Assembly (NCBI GenBank): GCA_030737835.1 | Contig: CM060847.1 | Coordinates: 17,631,979 to 17,695,978, forward strand | Reading direction: 5' to 3' | Source: Acorus gramineus | Taxonomy: Eukaryota; Streptophyta; Magnoliopsida; Acorales; Acoraceae | Length of the DNA stretch: 64,000 bases | Part shown: positions 13,057 to 23,965 of the stretch, one piece after another | How the letters are laid out: every line of letters begins with the position of its first letter | Position numbering within the stretch: the first letter of the stretch is position 1 | The notes under the pieces: generated by a model | The model's database searches: none | Seen by the model: the letters and a program-made list of their open reading frames with translations, nothing else | What the model was told of the DNA's origin: nothing | Program-made: the position numbers and the translations under genes

Positions 13057-13691
13057 TGTGAAATTTTAAAGTGAACTTTGTTATTTATCTATTTATTTAT
13101 ATTAGCCTTTTATATTGAGGGATATAGTGAAACAACTTTGTATTTTGTGTGGGGCACCAATGACTTACTTGCACAAGTATTCATCATCAACTATCTCTTA
13201 CACTTTCCACTACCAACCACCCTATTTAATTCATCACTTCCAAGTTTTTGACTTGCCATATCACCCACCATGTACCCATGTATTGAAAACCATAAACCCC
13301 TATTACCCATTCCTTGATAAGCACTTTGACTACCCTTTTTCCATAAACCTCCATTTACCCATATTATGATACTCTACACTAGATGTTATGAATCCAACTA
13401 CCCACAACCCATTTCTCATACTACTTTGCCTATAAAAGGAGACCATCTCCACCATTTCAACTCAACTCAATCTAACTCACTTCACAAAATCTCAACTCCA
13501 CCTAAAACATACACTTGTACAACTTGTCTCTAATAGCCCAATTTTGAATGTAAGCTTGTCTCTTGTAGTGAATATCAAGTTGTCAATTTTCTCTCATCTT
13601 TGAATTGTTCATTCTTCTTTTATTTTCGATTGTGAGTCTTGGGCTAATATGACCTTGGTTGTACTATTCGAGAGCCTCGTATCTCTCCACA
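13057..13691 (+). repeat. 3' LTR of copia element 1
   Basis: Starts TGTGAAATTTTAAAGTG and ends TCTCTCCACA. It is collinear with the 5' LTR, with scattered substitutions and small indels. The retained TATA-like TATAAAAGGA (about 13431) could still promote readthrough into the downstream flank. Confidence 0.95.
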
Positions 13692-15976
13692 GCCCGGGTC
13701 TACATTGGTGATAAAGCCGGATCTCTCTGTTGTCGTTTATCATGGAATTTTGTATATTAAAACTTCATATAGAACCCACCAAAAAATTAAAAAAAAACTT
13801 CCTATAGATCTTGAGATTAACCCTAATTACTGTATGGATTGTTGGGAATCCACGTTTAATTTGTAAGAATTATTATTTTATTTTCCTTTTTGCTGATGTT
13901 TTCCATGTTCTCTCATGCTAAAATTTCATCCTTCTCATGAATATGAGGCACTGAATCAATTTAGGAATCTCATTAACTTGTTGAAGTGAAAATCGTGTTG
14001 TCCTTTTTATTATTACATGAGAGAATTATGATCGGAGCTTTATTTTCCATATATCTTGGATATGTGTTGAAAAATATTAATTCTATTATTGTGTTAAAAG
14101 TTTTATTTATATTGCTTTCGGTGATAACATACTATATTGCAAGTGCTGATGTTAAGCAGGACATACTCATGCATTCTATGAGATATAAATTTCTGAAAGA
14201 GGCATGATTGTATATTTATATCAAGGCCATTGATGATCCGGTTATTCTGATATAATTTTCTTTGAAGCTATTGATATTCTTCTCGGGGGCTTCCATCATT
14301 CTAAAGGATATTTGCCCGATGACTAGTAAAACTATGTTCGCAAGAGTTTATTATGTATGATTTTCTTGAAAATCATTCATTACATGTGATCGACAATTTT
14401 TATATTATTTATAATCATGATGTCGATTGGGTTCTCGATGACTAAGATATTGCAATTATCAATTAGCAGAAAGCTTCAACTGTGTTCTTGACGAGTCATC
14501 TTCATATGGAGATTGTTATATTATCCGGTTTTCTTGAGTATTACTTGAAGATGCATCCGGATATATTTTTCATGCGGTCTTCACAGTTGGTGTTTTATAT
14601 TACGATATTCTAGAAGATGATTCAACGATGAATGGTCTACCTGAGGTACGTGGTTATAGAATATATTATTTGATTACCTTATCATGTTGGTAGGTATATA
14701 AAATTATAGTAATCATGCTCATGACTTTGTGAATGACACGCATTATAGTGAAATCATTTAAATGTGGGGGTTATTAATTTTATATGTTTGTATGTTGATG
14801 TGATGATGACAAAATCTTATTGCTTACATATATAAATAAATAAATAAATGTATGATATTTTTGTATGCACCTGTATCCTAAATTATATATGAGTAGTCTC
14901 CAAGCTACTACTCCGACCAGGCGAGTATAATTCTGCAGTATGTCTATCGAAATCTGATGGACGGGAGGGAGTGACCTGCAAACTGGTCTTCCGATATAGT
15001 CAAATTAGTATCAAGTTGTTTGTAATATTAGGGTTGCTATTCCATGGAATGACATACACATACCCCTACCCTCTTTATTTTCCCTTCCCTTTTATTTTAT
15101 ATATTCTGGATCCTTCTCTGGATCTTCTATCCGCTAGGTGCAGAGTCAAGAATTAGAGCAAGGAAGTGCCAGAGGGTCAAGAGAATGAATAAGATAAAAA
15201 GAATAATTATATATGTGAGATAAGTTAAGATGAAATTAAGACAGTTTTTTTTTACTTAGTTTTCTATATTTGAATATCCGTAATAATTTATACAAGATCT
15301 AGAAAAAAAAATCCTAAAATCTCATTATTCCCATCAGAAAAAAGGGAAAAAAAAAAGATGAATCTTCAAAAATTGACAAAATGAATGTAAAGAAAATAAT
15401 TGATCACAAAAATATATATCCTTTACGCTTATATTTTATAAAAAGATTTCAAAACCTTACTTCTAAATATTTTGAGGGACTCAATATAGTAATGATGAAA
15501 ATTCAAATTAAACAAAAAATAACAAAACATCAAATCAATGGACTTTTCAACCACTCAAAATCCGATACCAATATTCCCATGAAAATAAAGCTTTTCAAAG
15601 TTTTTTTAAAAGAAGACCCCCATGATTCAAAATGTCAATGGGCGCTAATACACGATCAATTTGTTTTGCAGCCCTATTTTCATTTGCCACGTCCAATGTA
15701 GTATATAAAATTGATAACACGGTATATATTCTCTGAACCGAGATTTAGTTAAGTTAGTAAGCACCTGCCACCTTTGTGAAAGAGGTCAATAAATCAAACT
15801 CTAAAGAGCACCAATCTTTTAAAAAAAAAAGTATATATTCTACTATTTCTGTATATATACACTATTATAGGAAACATAAATAAAATATATACATTTATTT
15901 CATATGAACATGTACTTAACTTCTATAAGAAAAAAATTAATTTAAATCAGGATACAAACAGGCCTGCACATAATAT
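13692..15976. other. AT-rich intergenic sequence
   Basis: No gene is supported. Around 14140-14960 there is a weak resemblance in short motifs (GTTAAGCAGG, then AATGTGGGGGT some 600 bp later) to 56820-57330. This may reflect two remnants of one old repeat family, but I could not align them convincingly. Confidence 0.5.
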
Positions 15977-15985
15977 TTTCCAATT

Positions 15986-16967
15986 GGGTTTTTTAGCTTT
16001 GAGTCCCTATAAACATGTCGATCCCTCCCTTCTTCATATTCTTTTTAAGTCCACAACTTTAACCGCCTATTCTGTTTTTAGTCCATCTGCCAAATGTTCG
16101 TCAATATACTGTTAGTTTGTGAAAAATGATTATTTTTAAGTCTTTGTAAACTATATTATTTAGTGATCACTCCCTCCCTTTTGATATTTCATTTTAAATC
16201 CTCAAATTCAAACGTTTTTTTCTTTTTAGTCCCTGTACAAAATGTCTGTATGTTTTTTTAAATATTTTGATTTTTGAAATATCTAAACAAAATGTTTGAT
16301 GAAATATTTAAAGTAAAACTGCATTTGCATTTTTAGGTGTTCAGTGATAATTTCAGTGATATTCAACACTCTATATACCCACTCAATCCGATATTGTATT
16401 ATCTTATAGTCTTAACTGTCTAATTAGAATTGATTACATAAGTAGAAAAAGAATGATTACATAAGGAAATTTTAAGGATTTTTTTATTATTAAATTTTGA
16501 TTTAAATGATTTTTTTTGTTAAGAATTGTGAAATATTAAATTAGATATTTTGAGTCCATTTAGAAGTTTAAATTTAAAAATTTAGATGCCATTAAAAAAT
16601 TTGTATGTAGTCAATGAAAGATTTATTTGCATGATTCTAAATTTTTATTTATACAAATTTTAAATATCAAAATACTTATAAAATCATACAAACATTTTGT
16701 CTGGGGATTAATAAGAAACAAATGTTTGAAATTGGGGACTTAAATGAAATATGAAGAATGGAGGGACTGATCGCTAAATAACATAGTTTACAGGGATTTA
16801 AAAATAAAAATCACATTTCACAAACTAACATTGTATGGACGGATGTGTAACGGAGGGATTAAAAATGAAATAGATGGTTGAAGTTGGGGACTTAAAAAGA
16901 AATATGAAAAAGGGAGAGATCGATCCCTAAATATACATGTTTACATAGACTTAAAACTAAAAATCTC
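15986..16967. mobile_element. Non-autonomous Mutator-like element with long inverted repeats
   Basis: A 982-bp non-coding segment flanked by an exact 9-bp duplication, TTTCCAATT, at 15977-15985 and 16968-16976. The left end (GGGTTTTTTAGCTTTGAG...) aligns with the reverse complement of the right end (GAGATTTTTAGTTTTAAG...). The inverted similarity continues inward for several hundred bases, for example CTATAAACATGTCGATCCCT on the left against the ATACATGTTTACATAG and AGAGATCGATCCCT blocks on the right. A 9-bp duplication with long terminal inverted repeats is the established signature of Mutator-like elements. There is no transposase, so it must have been moved in trans. A transcript would fold into a long hairpin. 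Confidence 0.8.
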
Positions 16968-16976
16968 TTTCCAATT

Positions 16977-18755
16977 TCAAACCCACTCATATCAATTAGA
17001 ATTTTTGCATATACCCCTCAAAAGACCTCATTTTATCAAAATAATCCTATTGAATTACTATTTCCAGCAATGTCTTTTAAAAGAGTTTAAATTGTTCATG
17101 AATGTTCTTCTGTAAGATATTCTTATAAAATTTTAAAAATTTATATTGTGCAAAAATATCCCTCAAAAGGGAATTGATGAAAATTCTAAATCCTTTCGAG
17201 GCATTTCTAAAAATATAATTTAAAAACGGGTATTTGACACTAAGAATTTTTTGAGGGGGGTAAGGAGATCCAGGACAATATGGTGGGATGTAAAGAGGAT
17301 ATGGTAGGATTCAGTCCACCCTCATCGGTCACGATATGGGACTATAAACATGACTGTGCAGGTATACATACAGTTGATATACATTCATACAGTTGATAAC
17401 TTTGCAGGTATAGAAGACAAAACTCATGAGAAGTGCTTACAGTAAGAATAAGAATGTATGTGAGACAAAAACACTTCATTCACTCACATCCAAGTTACTT
17501 GCTCTTCACTTGCACACACAAATGAAGCTCGAGACCCTTTTTATCCTTAATGATATCGGCTAAAGAGATGGGTCTAGAAAGATATCATTAGTAATTAATT
17601 CTAGAGATCTAGAGAGAGAGAGAGAGACTTGTGGAGATATTTCTAGTGAAAGATCTTAGAAAGAATGAATGATATATAGAAAGGAGGAATCAGAGGATTA
17701 TAGTGTGTGATGACTCTTTACATTCTCGTTCAACACTGGCTATCTTTCTGAAATTCTTCACAAAAGATCATACGAATCTACTCTTAAGTTCCTCAAACTT
17801 TGTAGTGTTCCTTTTGGTGAGTAAGTCTATGACTTGGTCATGCTTCCTTAAAATATCTTCTCTCCTATGAAGTGGTATTGTTCCTCCACATGCTCGATCT
17901 TTTCATTATATAATAGATTCTTGATCAAGTGTATTTTCACCAAGGATGCGATACATTTACCATCCTATCAAGAGGAGGTTAGGTATCCAATTAAGTATAT
18001 CGTTGATTGGTTGTCGCAAGGTATCAGGAAGGTCTACCGACTTGTGTGAGCCTTTGATAATCCATCCCATGCATATAGGGGTAAATATCAGTACGCCATG
18101 ACATCAATCCATCAATATCAGAGATGCAAAATACATATCAACAAACTTTAGTAAAGTAAAATCCATGATCCAATAAAGCATAAGCATCAAGGATTAAACA
18201 TCATCAACAAAAGACAGATGTATCATTCAATAATGATCAAAATAAAATGAATCCTAATACAACCTTTGTTTTGCTCATCCTTTCCATTTTGACATCATCA
18301 AATCAACAAATTCAAAGTGTGTTGTGAAAAGAATATAGAGGTCATCTCTTTCTCCTCTTGTTCTTCCAACACAACAACATCCTTCAAAGCATTTTTGTAT
18401 TCAAGCCAAAGTATGTCTGCATCAAAAATACATGCAGTATACTGTTATTCTACAAACTTTACAAACACAATATACTATATTCTTTAGACTTACAATATTT
18501 TAAGGATATCAATTATTATCAATGACGTAGTGACTGCAAACAGTTGTGCATAACAGGTCTTATGCCCTTAAATTCAGTCAAATGCAATCCACTCAAATAT
18601 CAAGATTAGTCAACACATTGGTAAAATCTCTGGTGTTTGAAAAAAGACTCAATTACATGTTGTTCAAACACAAGAAAAAGGAGATTTTGTACATTAAGAT
18701 TGATAACACCATGAAGGATAGATTAACAATGTTGAATGGAGCTTTCAAAAACACC
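16977..18755. other. Intergenic sequence with a copia RNase H remnant
   Basis: Apart from the copia fragment at 17768-17901 and a short GA run near 17612-17628, nothing is recognised. Open frames at 17867-18049 and 18546-18929 have no motifs I can identify; the second runs into viral fragments and is not a gene. Confidence 0.5.
17768..17901 (-). pseudogene. Fragment of copia RNase H C-terminus
   Basis: On the minus strand the reading KIEHVEEQYHFIGEKI, then after one frame break LRKHDQVIDLLTK and KFEELKSRF, follows the conserved end of copia polyproteins (K-H-I-E-...-Y-H-F-I-R-E-K, then D-L-L/F-T-K, then K-F-E-E-L-R-x-R-L). Only about 45 codons remain, with no LTR recognised around them. It is the scrap of a much older insertion than the two full copia elements. 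Confidence 0.6.
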
Positions 18756-19209
18756 GATTTTTGGTGCATTGGGGCTTGCTATATTCAAGCATGGCAACTG
18801 CTTTACTTTCCCTTTAATCCTTTGGACTGCATTGGTATGTTCTATGGTCCAAGGTGTATAGTGAGAACTAGTGTAGTGACAATATCAGGCTCAGATCTCC
18901 CATTGGGATCTACTTTTACGGCTGTATAAATAGCACGTCTCAAACTCGTCATCAGGAAAATCTGAGGGTATTTAGATGTTTCCAATGTTTATCTATGTTC
19001 TCAGAGGGGTTGCATCAGCAGTTTATGAAGCTGAAACTCAAAACGAAATTCCTTCTGATTATGATCCCGCTGAGTCGAACATGCTTACTATAAGTGAGAA
19101 TGATGACTATGATATAGATAAAGAAATTAGTAATTTTCCTAGTCTTTCAGATAATTTAAATAGCAATTCTTCAGAATGTGTATCTTTGAACTTGATCCCT
19201 TTTTCAAGA
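18756..19209. repeat. Patchwork of five pararetroviral fragments
   Basis: Five pieces lie end to end, each nearly identical to a different part of the neighbouring pararetrovirus: 18756-18858 = 20647-20749 (RNase H); 18858-18940 = 23427-23509 (capsid region); 18969-19005 = 21024-21060 (after the RT active site); 19006-19128 = 24607-24729 in inverted orientation (distal movement-protein frame); 19131-19209 = 23930-24008 (movement/capsid junction). A 28-bp insert of unknown origin lies at 18941-18968. Piece lengths equal their sources exactly, with one to a few mismatches each. Adjacent pieces meet with zero to a few shared bases. Confidence 0.9.
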
Positions 19210-19960
19210 CCATTGTTGTTGTGAGCACATGCGGCTTGTCTCCTTTGAACATCTTAAACATGTGCTCATATGCCTTTAATTCAATGGATTCCTGGCTCAA
19301 ATTTGGGAATCTTTTAGTGTATTCTCCAATAAGGCTTGTTTTGATAGTCTCATAACTATTTTCTCGTGGTCTTCCATAAATTGATAATTTATAGCCAGAT
19401 AAAATTTTCTGTGGGTGATATTTAACCCACCATTTCGTGTACACGTCCCTCTTAAGGTGAGGAGGAAATCTTTTTTCTACCTGGAAATCCCATTGGAGGA
19501 TCCATGGTATCCCTGTCTGATTGTGATATTTTAATAAATCAATATTATCTTGTGGGTTTAATTCTTCCTATTCCATATGAGTTTGGATACCTTTAGGTAA
19601 ATTTTTCCAATTGGCACCAAATACTTGCCACCAGGAGTAAAACCAAGTTGGAATTTTGGCTTGGCAGACAAAATGGATAAACCAAGAATGTTTTAAGACA
19701 TAATTTTGAACTAATAGTGCATTTTCCCAAGCTTTCTGATAATCCCAATAGTTATAGTAATTGGGTCTGATCATTGATTTTTGGAATCGCCTAGAAGCAT
19801 TGGGGTTCTTGTCCCAGTCTTTTAAGGTTAATATCTTCTGGATGCATAGTTTAGAGTATGAGATCTCTAAGGTGCTTTTATTTTTATAGTGGTGCACAAT
19901 TCTGGCATTGTTCGTTTCTAAAATGATATTTTCATAATAATCAGGATTTTTCCCTATCAT
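19139..19960 (-). pseudogene. C-terminal region of the pararetroviral polyprotein, downstream of RNase H
   Basis: Two minus-strand frames, 19568-19960 (130 codons) and 19139-19444 (101 codons), follow the RNase H region with a broken linker between. They are tryptophan/tyrosine-rich (for example NYWDYQKAW and WFYSWWQVFGANW in the first, KWWVKYHPQKILSGYKL in the second). They have no protease, polymerase or zinc-finger motif. Their position and matching decay suggest they are the distal part of the same polyprotein, after a low-complexity linker at 19961-20214. I do not recognise the domain. The last ~25 codons of the second frame come from the duplicated movement/capsid junction (19131-19209), so its true viral end lies near 19210. 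Confidence 0.55.
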
Positions 19961-20214
19961 TTCAGGGATATAAAAATGATAACCAGTATCAGAATGGTCA
20001 TCTTTTAGGAAAGTATATCTTGATAAGTTCTACTATTTCTTTGTTTACTTCAGATTTCCCAATAGAGAATAGTCGCACAGACGTTTTGAATTCATAATTG
20101 CTTTGTGATTCTGGCGAAGCTATTTCAGCAAGTACAACAAATTGATTTTGATTTTCAAAGAGATTTTCTTCCTTAACCTCTGGCTTTATGAGGTTTACAG
20201 AAGGTCTTGAGCTC

Positions 20215-22694
20215 TCAATTTTTAGGGTCCTTTGTGGAAGGATCTTTGTATTCTTCTTTTATTCCATTTTCCTGCAAGAATTCACGCGAGAGATAATCAG
20301 GAAGACTATTAAAGTCTCCTTTAATGTATTCTATGTCAAAATCATAAATTCCTAATAATGCTTGCCATCTAGCAAAAATTTGTTTTGATGCAAGATTTTT
20401 TACATCTTTTTCAAGTACATATTTTGCTGAGCTACAATCTATCCTTAAGAGGAACTTTTGGTTTAAAATGTCCCCTTGGAATTTGGTTATGCAATTAACT
20501 ATGACAAGGATCTCCTTTTTTATTGTGGAATATTTTCTTTGAGCTTCATTCCATGTCCCTGAAGTAAATCTTACTAATTGTTCTTTGTTATCAATCCTTT
20601 GTTTTAGTATTCCTCCATATCCTATGTCAGAGGCATCAGTTTCTATGATTTTTGGTGCATTGGGGCTTGCTATATTCAAGCATGGCAACTGCTTTACTTT
20701 CCCTTTAATCCTTTGGACTGCATGGGTATGTTCTATGGTCCAAGGTGTAGGATTTTTCTTTAGTCTGTTGGACAAAAGCTTTCTGTCCAATGCTACATTT
20801 TTATAAAAGTCTGAGACATAGTTGAGACAACCAAGAAACCTTTGAAGTTGTTTTTTATCTTTCATGTCATCCGGGAATTTGTCTGCAAAATCTATTACCC
20901 TTTTTATGGGTGTAATATCATTTCTGGAGATTTTATATCCTAAAAATTAAACTGTGGTCTGGAAGAGTTTTACCTTCTTGGCTGATACTACCAAACCATT
21001 TTGTTTTACTATTTTAAGAAAGATATTTAGGTGTTTTCAATGTTTATCTATGTTCTCAGAAAATATTAGTACATCATCAATATAGACAATGGAAAAAGAT
21101 CCATAAGGATTAAATATTTCATTCATTATGTTTTGAAATTCTGAGGGTGCATTTTTTAGCCCAAAACGTAAAACATTCCACTCATAATGCCCAAATGGTA
21201 CTGTAAAGGCAGTCTTGTATCTATCTTCTTCTTTTATCTGAATTTTCATTCATTATGTTTTGAAATTCCGATGATGCATTTTTTAGCCCAAAACGTAAAA
21301 CATTCCACTCATAATGCCCAAATGGTACTGTAAAGGCAGTCTTGTATCTATCTTCTTCTTTTATCTGGATTTGCCAGAATCCTGATTTAAGGTCAAACTT
21401 AGAAAAAAATTTGGAATTATAGACCCTTTTGATCAGATCTTGCTTATTGGGGATAGGATATCTGATCCACTGGAGTACTTTATTTAATGGCTTATAATTT
21501 ATGACAAGTCTTGGTACTCCCCTTTCTAACTCTATGACTTTTTCTACATAGAAAGCTGCACAGCTCCAAGGTGAGGAGCTCTTCCTAATAAGGTTTTTTG
21601 CAAGTAGTTGGGATATTCTCTCTTTGCAAATCTCAAAGAGCCTATTATTCATTTGGATGGGCCTGGCTTTTGTGGGGATGTTTTCTTCATTAAAGTCTTT
21701 GATGTATGGTAGGCTTACCATATGCTTTTTCCTATGCCAGAAGGCAGAGGGTAGATCTGAACAGGCCTCATTTTCAATAGTCTTTTGAAAATCAGAGACC
21801 TTCTTTTGAAAAATAGGACTACTGATTTGCTCGGATGTCTTCTGAAACCTGATCTCTTCAGAGAGTTCATTTATAAACTTTTCTTTGTATTCCAAGGCCT
21901 GCCTAAGCTGGTTGAGAAAAGATAGCTTTGGTGTAGTACAAAATCTGTATAAAATATTTTTTCCATTTTGGGTGGCAATGGATGCCCTCAGTATCAACCG
22001 AGAAGGGCTTTATCATATTTATGAAGGGGGTTCTTATGATGACACCCTGACGAAGATCTTTTACTAAAAGGAACGATGTCTTTAAACATGATCCTTTATT
22101 ACAAACATGGACTTCTGGTATCTTATAATTAATCTTTAGGCTCTTCCCATTGGCAGTGTTTATACCATGGGTAGTCTTTTCAAAGTATCTTGAAAGGATC
22201 AATCCTTCCCTAATGCAGTTCATATCTGCCCCAGTGTCAATAAGGGCCTTGTATTTTAAAGAAAAGGTCTTAATTTTTAGGAGGACTTCAACATTCCATT
22301 TTTGTTTTGTATATCTTTCGAGAGAGCTAATAAATTCTTCTTCTTCTTCAGGTTGCTCTCTGATAGGTTCTTCATTATCAGAATTTTCAGTGTTTTTTCT
22401 TAATTTTGGGATGGCTTCAAGGTATGTAACCCTGTCTCTAAGGTCCTTGATTTCTTTTTTCATATCAATTTGTTCTTTTCTTAATTCCCCTATAGTCACC
22501 CTTTTGGGTTTTTCAGATTCTAATCTTTGAATTACCTCTTTATAGGAGTATTTTTCTTTATTATCTTCTTGAGTCTGACTGATAGGGGTTTTTATTAAAC
22601 TGATATATTTTTCTAATTGTCGTTTCTTTTCGACAGGATTCTCAATAGAATCAATAGTATCTAAAATGAACTGTTCTTGGACTGAAAGGACCAT
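20215..22694 (-). pseudogene. Protease - reverse transcriptase - RNase H region of the pararetrovirus
   Basis: The first frame (21903-22694) starts with a coiled-coil-like charged stretch and contains the aspartic protease motif LIDTGADMNCI. The second (21221-21997), in another frame, carries RT motifs FSKFDLKSGFWQIQI and FTVPFGHYEWNVLRFGLKNA. The third (21037-21249) repeats part of that and adds the catalytic YIDDVLIFS box. The fourth (20215-20865) contains the RNase H tether and IIETDASDIGYGGIL, including the catalytic Asp of the DAS motif. The breaks are a frameshift near 21950, a 127-bp tandem duplication (127 is not divisible by 3), a TGA just after the DD box and a TAA about 75 bases later. 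RT copies the viral RNA and RNase H removes it, but this copy cannot encode either. Confidence 0.88.
21118..21371. repeat. 127-bp tandem duplication within pararetroviral RT
   Basis: 21118-21244 and 21245-21371 are near-identical head-to-tail copies covering RT motifs just upstream of the catalytic DD box. They differ at a few positions (for example CTGAGGGTGC against CCGATGATGC). The duplication shifts the frame, so the RT is disrupted even without the other lesions. Confidence 0.92.
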
Positions 22695-22780
22695 CAGGCC
22701 ATCTGTGTCTGAGGATGAATCATAGGATTCAGGATCACAACAGTCACAACCACAGTTTTCAGACTCAGAATTCTGTTCTT

Positions 22781-23965
22781 CTAAGTTTTGTATAGATTCT
22801 TTATTTTTCGTTTTTCTATTAAAGCATTTATTGGCATAATGTCCTTTCTGCTTGCATTTGAAGCAGGTAGGAGGACTAGAGGTGTTGGGTTTCTTTTTGG
22901 GGAACCGCTTTCTGGTTTTTTGAACAGGGGTCTATTTGAGTTATAATATCTTTTCTCAGAAAGTCTTTTATTATAAGAATGTTTGGTATTCCTTTTTCGA
23001 GATTTAGAAGGACTCTTAATGTCTTCCTTCTGATACCCGAACTGGTAGCAGAAGTCTCCAAGTTCTCTCTTGGAAGTCAAATGTTGATTTTTGAGCTGAT
23101 TCTTTATCTTTAGATCATTGCAAAGGGCCAGACCTATCAAGTTTATTTTTTGTATAAGCTCTCCGAATGTTATGACGGAGTAAGGGATATGTCCCCCATA
23201 TTCTTGACGAAGGTTGTTTCTAACCCTTTCAGCGAAGAGCTTGGGTAGCCCAGAGACAAACTTTTCTTTCCAAAAATCATTGTTTGAATTGTCTATCCTA
23301 TAAATTTGTGATAAAAATGTGTCCTTATACCATCTAAAATCAGATAAGGTTGGACACCTAAGATTTATAAGTTGTTCTCTAATCCTATCAGCAGTGTCAC
23401 TATGGCTGCCAACAAAATGTTTAAATATAGTAAGAACTAGTGTAGTGACAATATCAGGCTCAGATCTCCCATTGGGATCTACTTTTACGGCTGTATAAAT
23501 AGCACGTCTTTGCTCAGGGGTAATGAAGTTATCCCACCAGCCTCTTAATTGACCCATGAAAGATGTGGTTATCATATCAGTTATATGTTTATCACTATTA
23601 CCCTGTATCCTACAGGCATTAGCATAAATAAGCATAGAATGACATAATTGGCTGATTTGATATTCAGACATGCCATCAAGATTCCATTCAACGAGAGATT
23701 TTCCATCATAGGAGGTCGTAAGAGTAATATCATTATTTTCTTCTATTTGAACATCAACTGGGGTTGGTCTCCTATAGAAGTTTTTTGTTCTCGAGGTCTG
23801 AGTTATAGTCCCGAGCTTATTGATTTCAATATCAGAATGATCAGGAGAGTTTTCAGACATGCTTCCATTCTCACTGTCTTCTTGGGAGTCTTCTTCACAA
23901 GAGGACTCATCATTGAGGTTATTAATGGATAATTTTTTTAGTCTTTCAGATAATTTAAACAGCAA
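22781..23965 (-). pseudogene. Capsid (Gag-like) region of the pararetrovirus
   Basis: A 394-codon frame with an acidic Ser/Glu/Asp-rich N-terminus (SSCEEDSQEDSENGS), a central region rich in aromatic and charged residues (GQLRGWWDNFITPEQRRA), and a basic Arg/Lys/Ser tail. This acidic-then-basic plan is typical of caulimovirid capsid proteins. The expected zinc knuckle CFKCKQKGHYANKC is at 22824-22865 but in another frame, the one shared with the downstream protease, so a frameshift near 22900-22920 separates it from the capsid body. The start is not supported: sequence upstream in this frame overlaps the end of the movement-protein frame. Confidence 0.8.

Larger units (their letters stand above)
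8496..13691 (+). mobile_element. Ty1-copia LTR retrotransposon, element 1 (degenerate)
   Basis: A 5.2-kb element bounded by two TG...CA LTRs (8496-9132 and 13057-13691). A primer-binding site complementary to initiator tRNA-Met lies directly after the 5' LTR, and a purine tract directly before the 3' LTR. The internal order is gag, zinc knuckle, protease, integrase, reverse transcriptase, RNase H. Integrase upstream of RT defines the copia superfamily. The LTRs differ at roughly 5% of positions by eye, so the insertion is not recent, and the coding region carries many stops. The bases outside the LTRs (TCGGC on the left, GCCCG on the right) do not match, so no target-site duplication is visible. 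Confidence 0.95.

Noticed and set aside
14140-14970. Possible shared repeat with 56820-57660
   Set aside because: Only short motifs (GTTAAGCAGG, AATGTGGGGGT, and a GACYAGGCGA-like word) agree in order; no continuous alignment could be made by eye.
18976-19224. Plus-strand open frame of 82 codons as a gene
   Set aside because: It is composed of patched viral fragments, one of them in inverted orientation; the frame is accidental.
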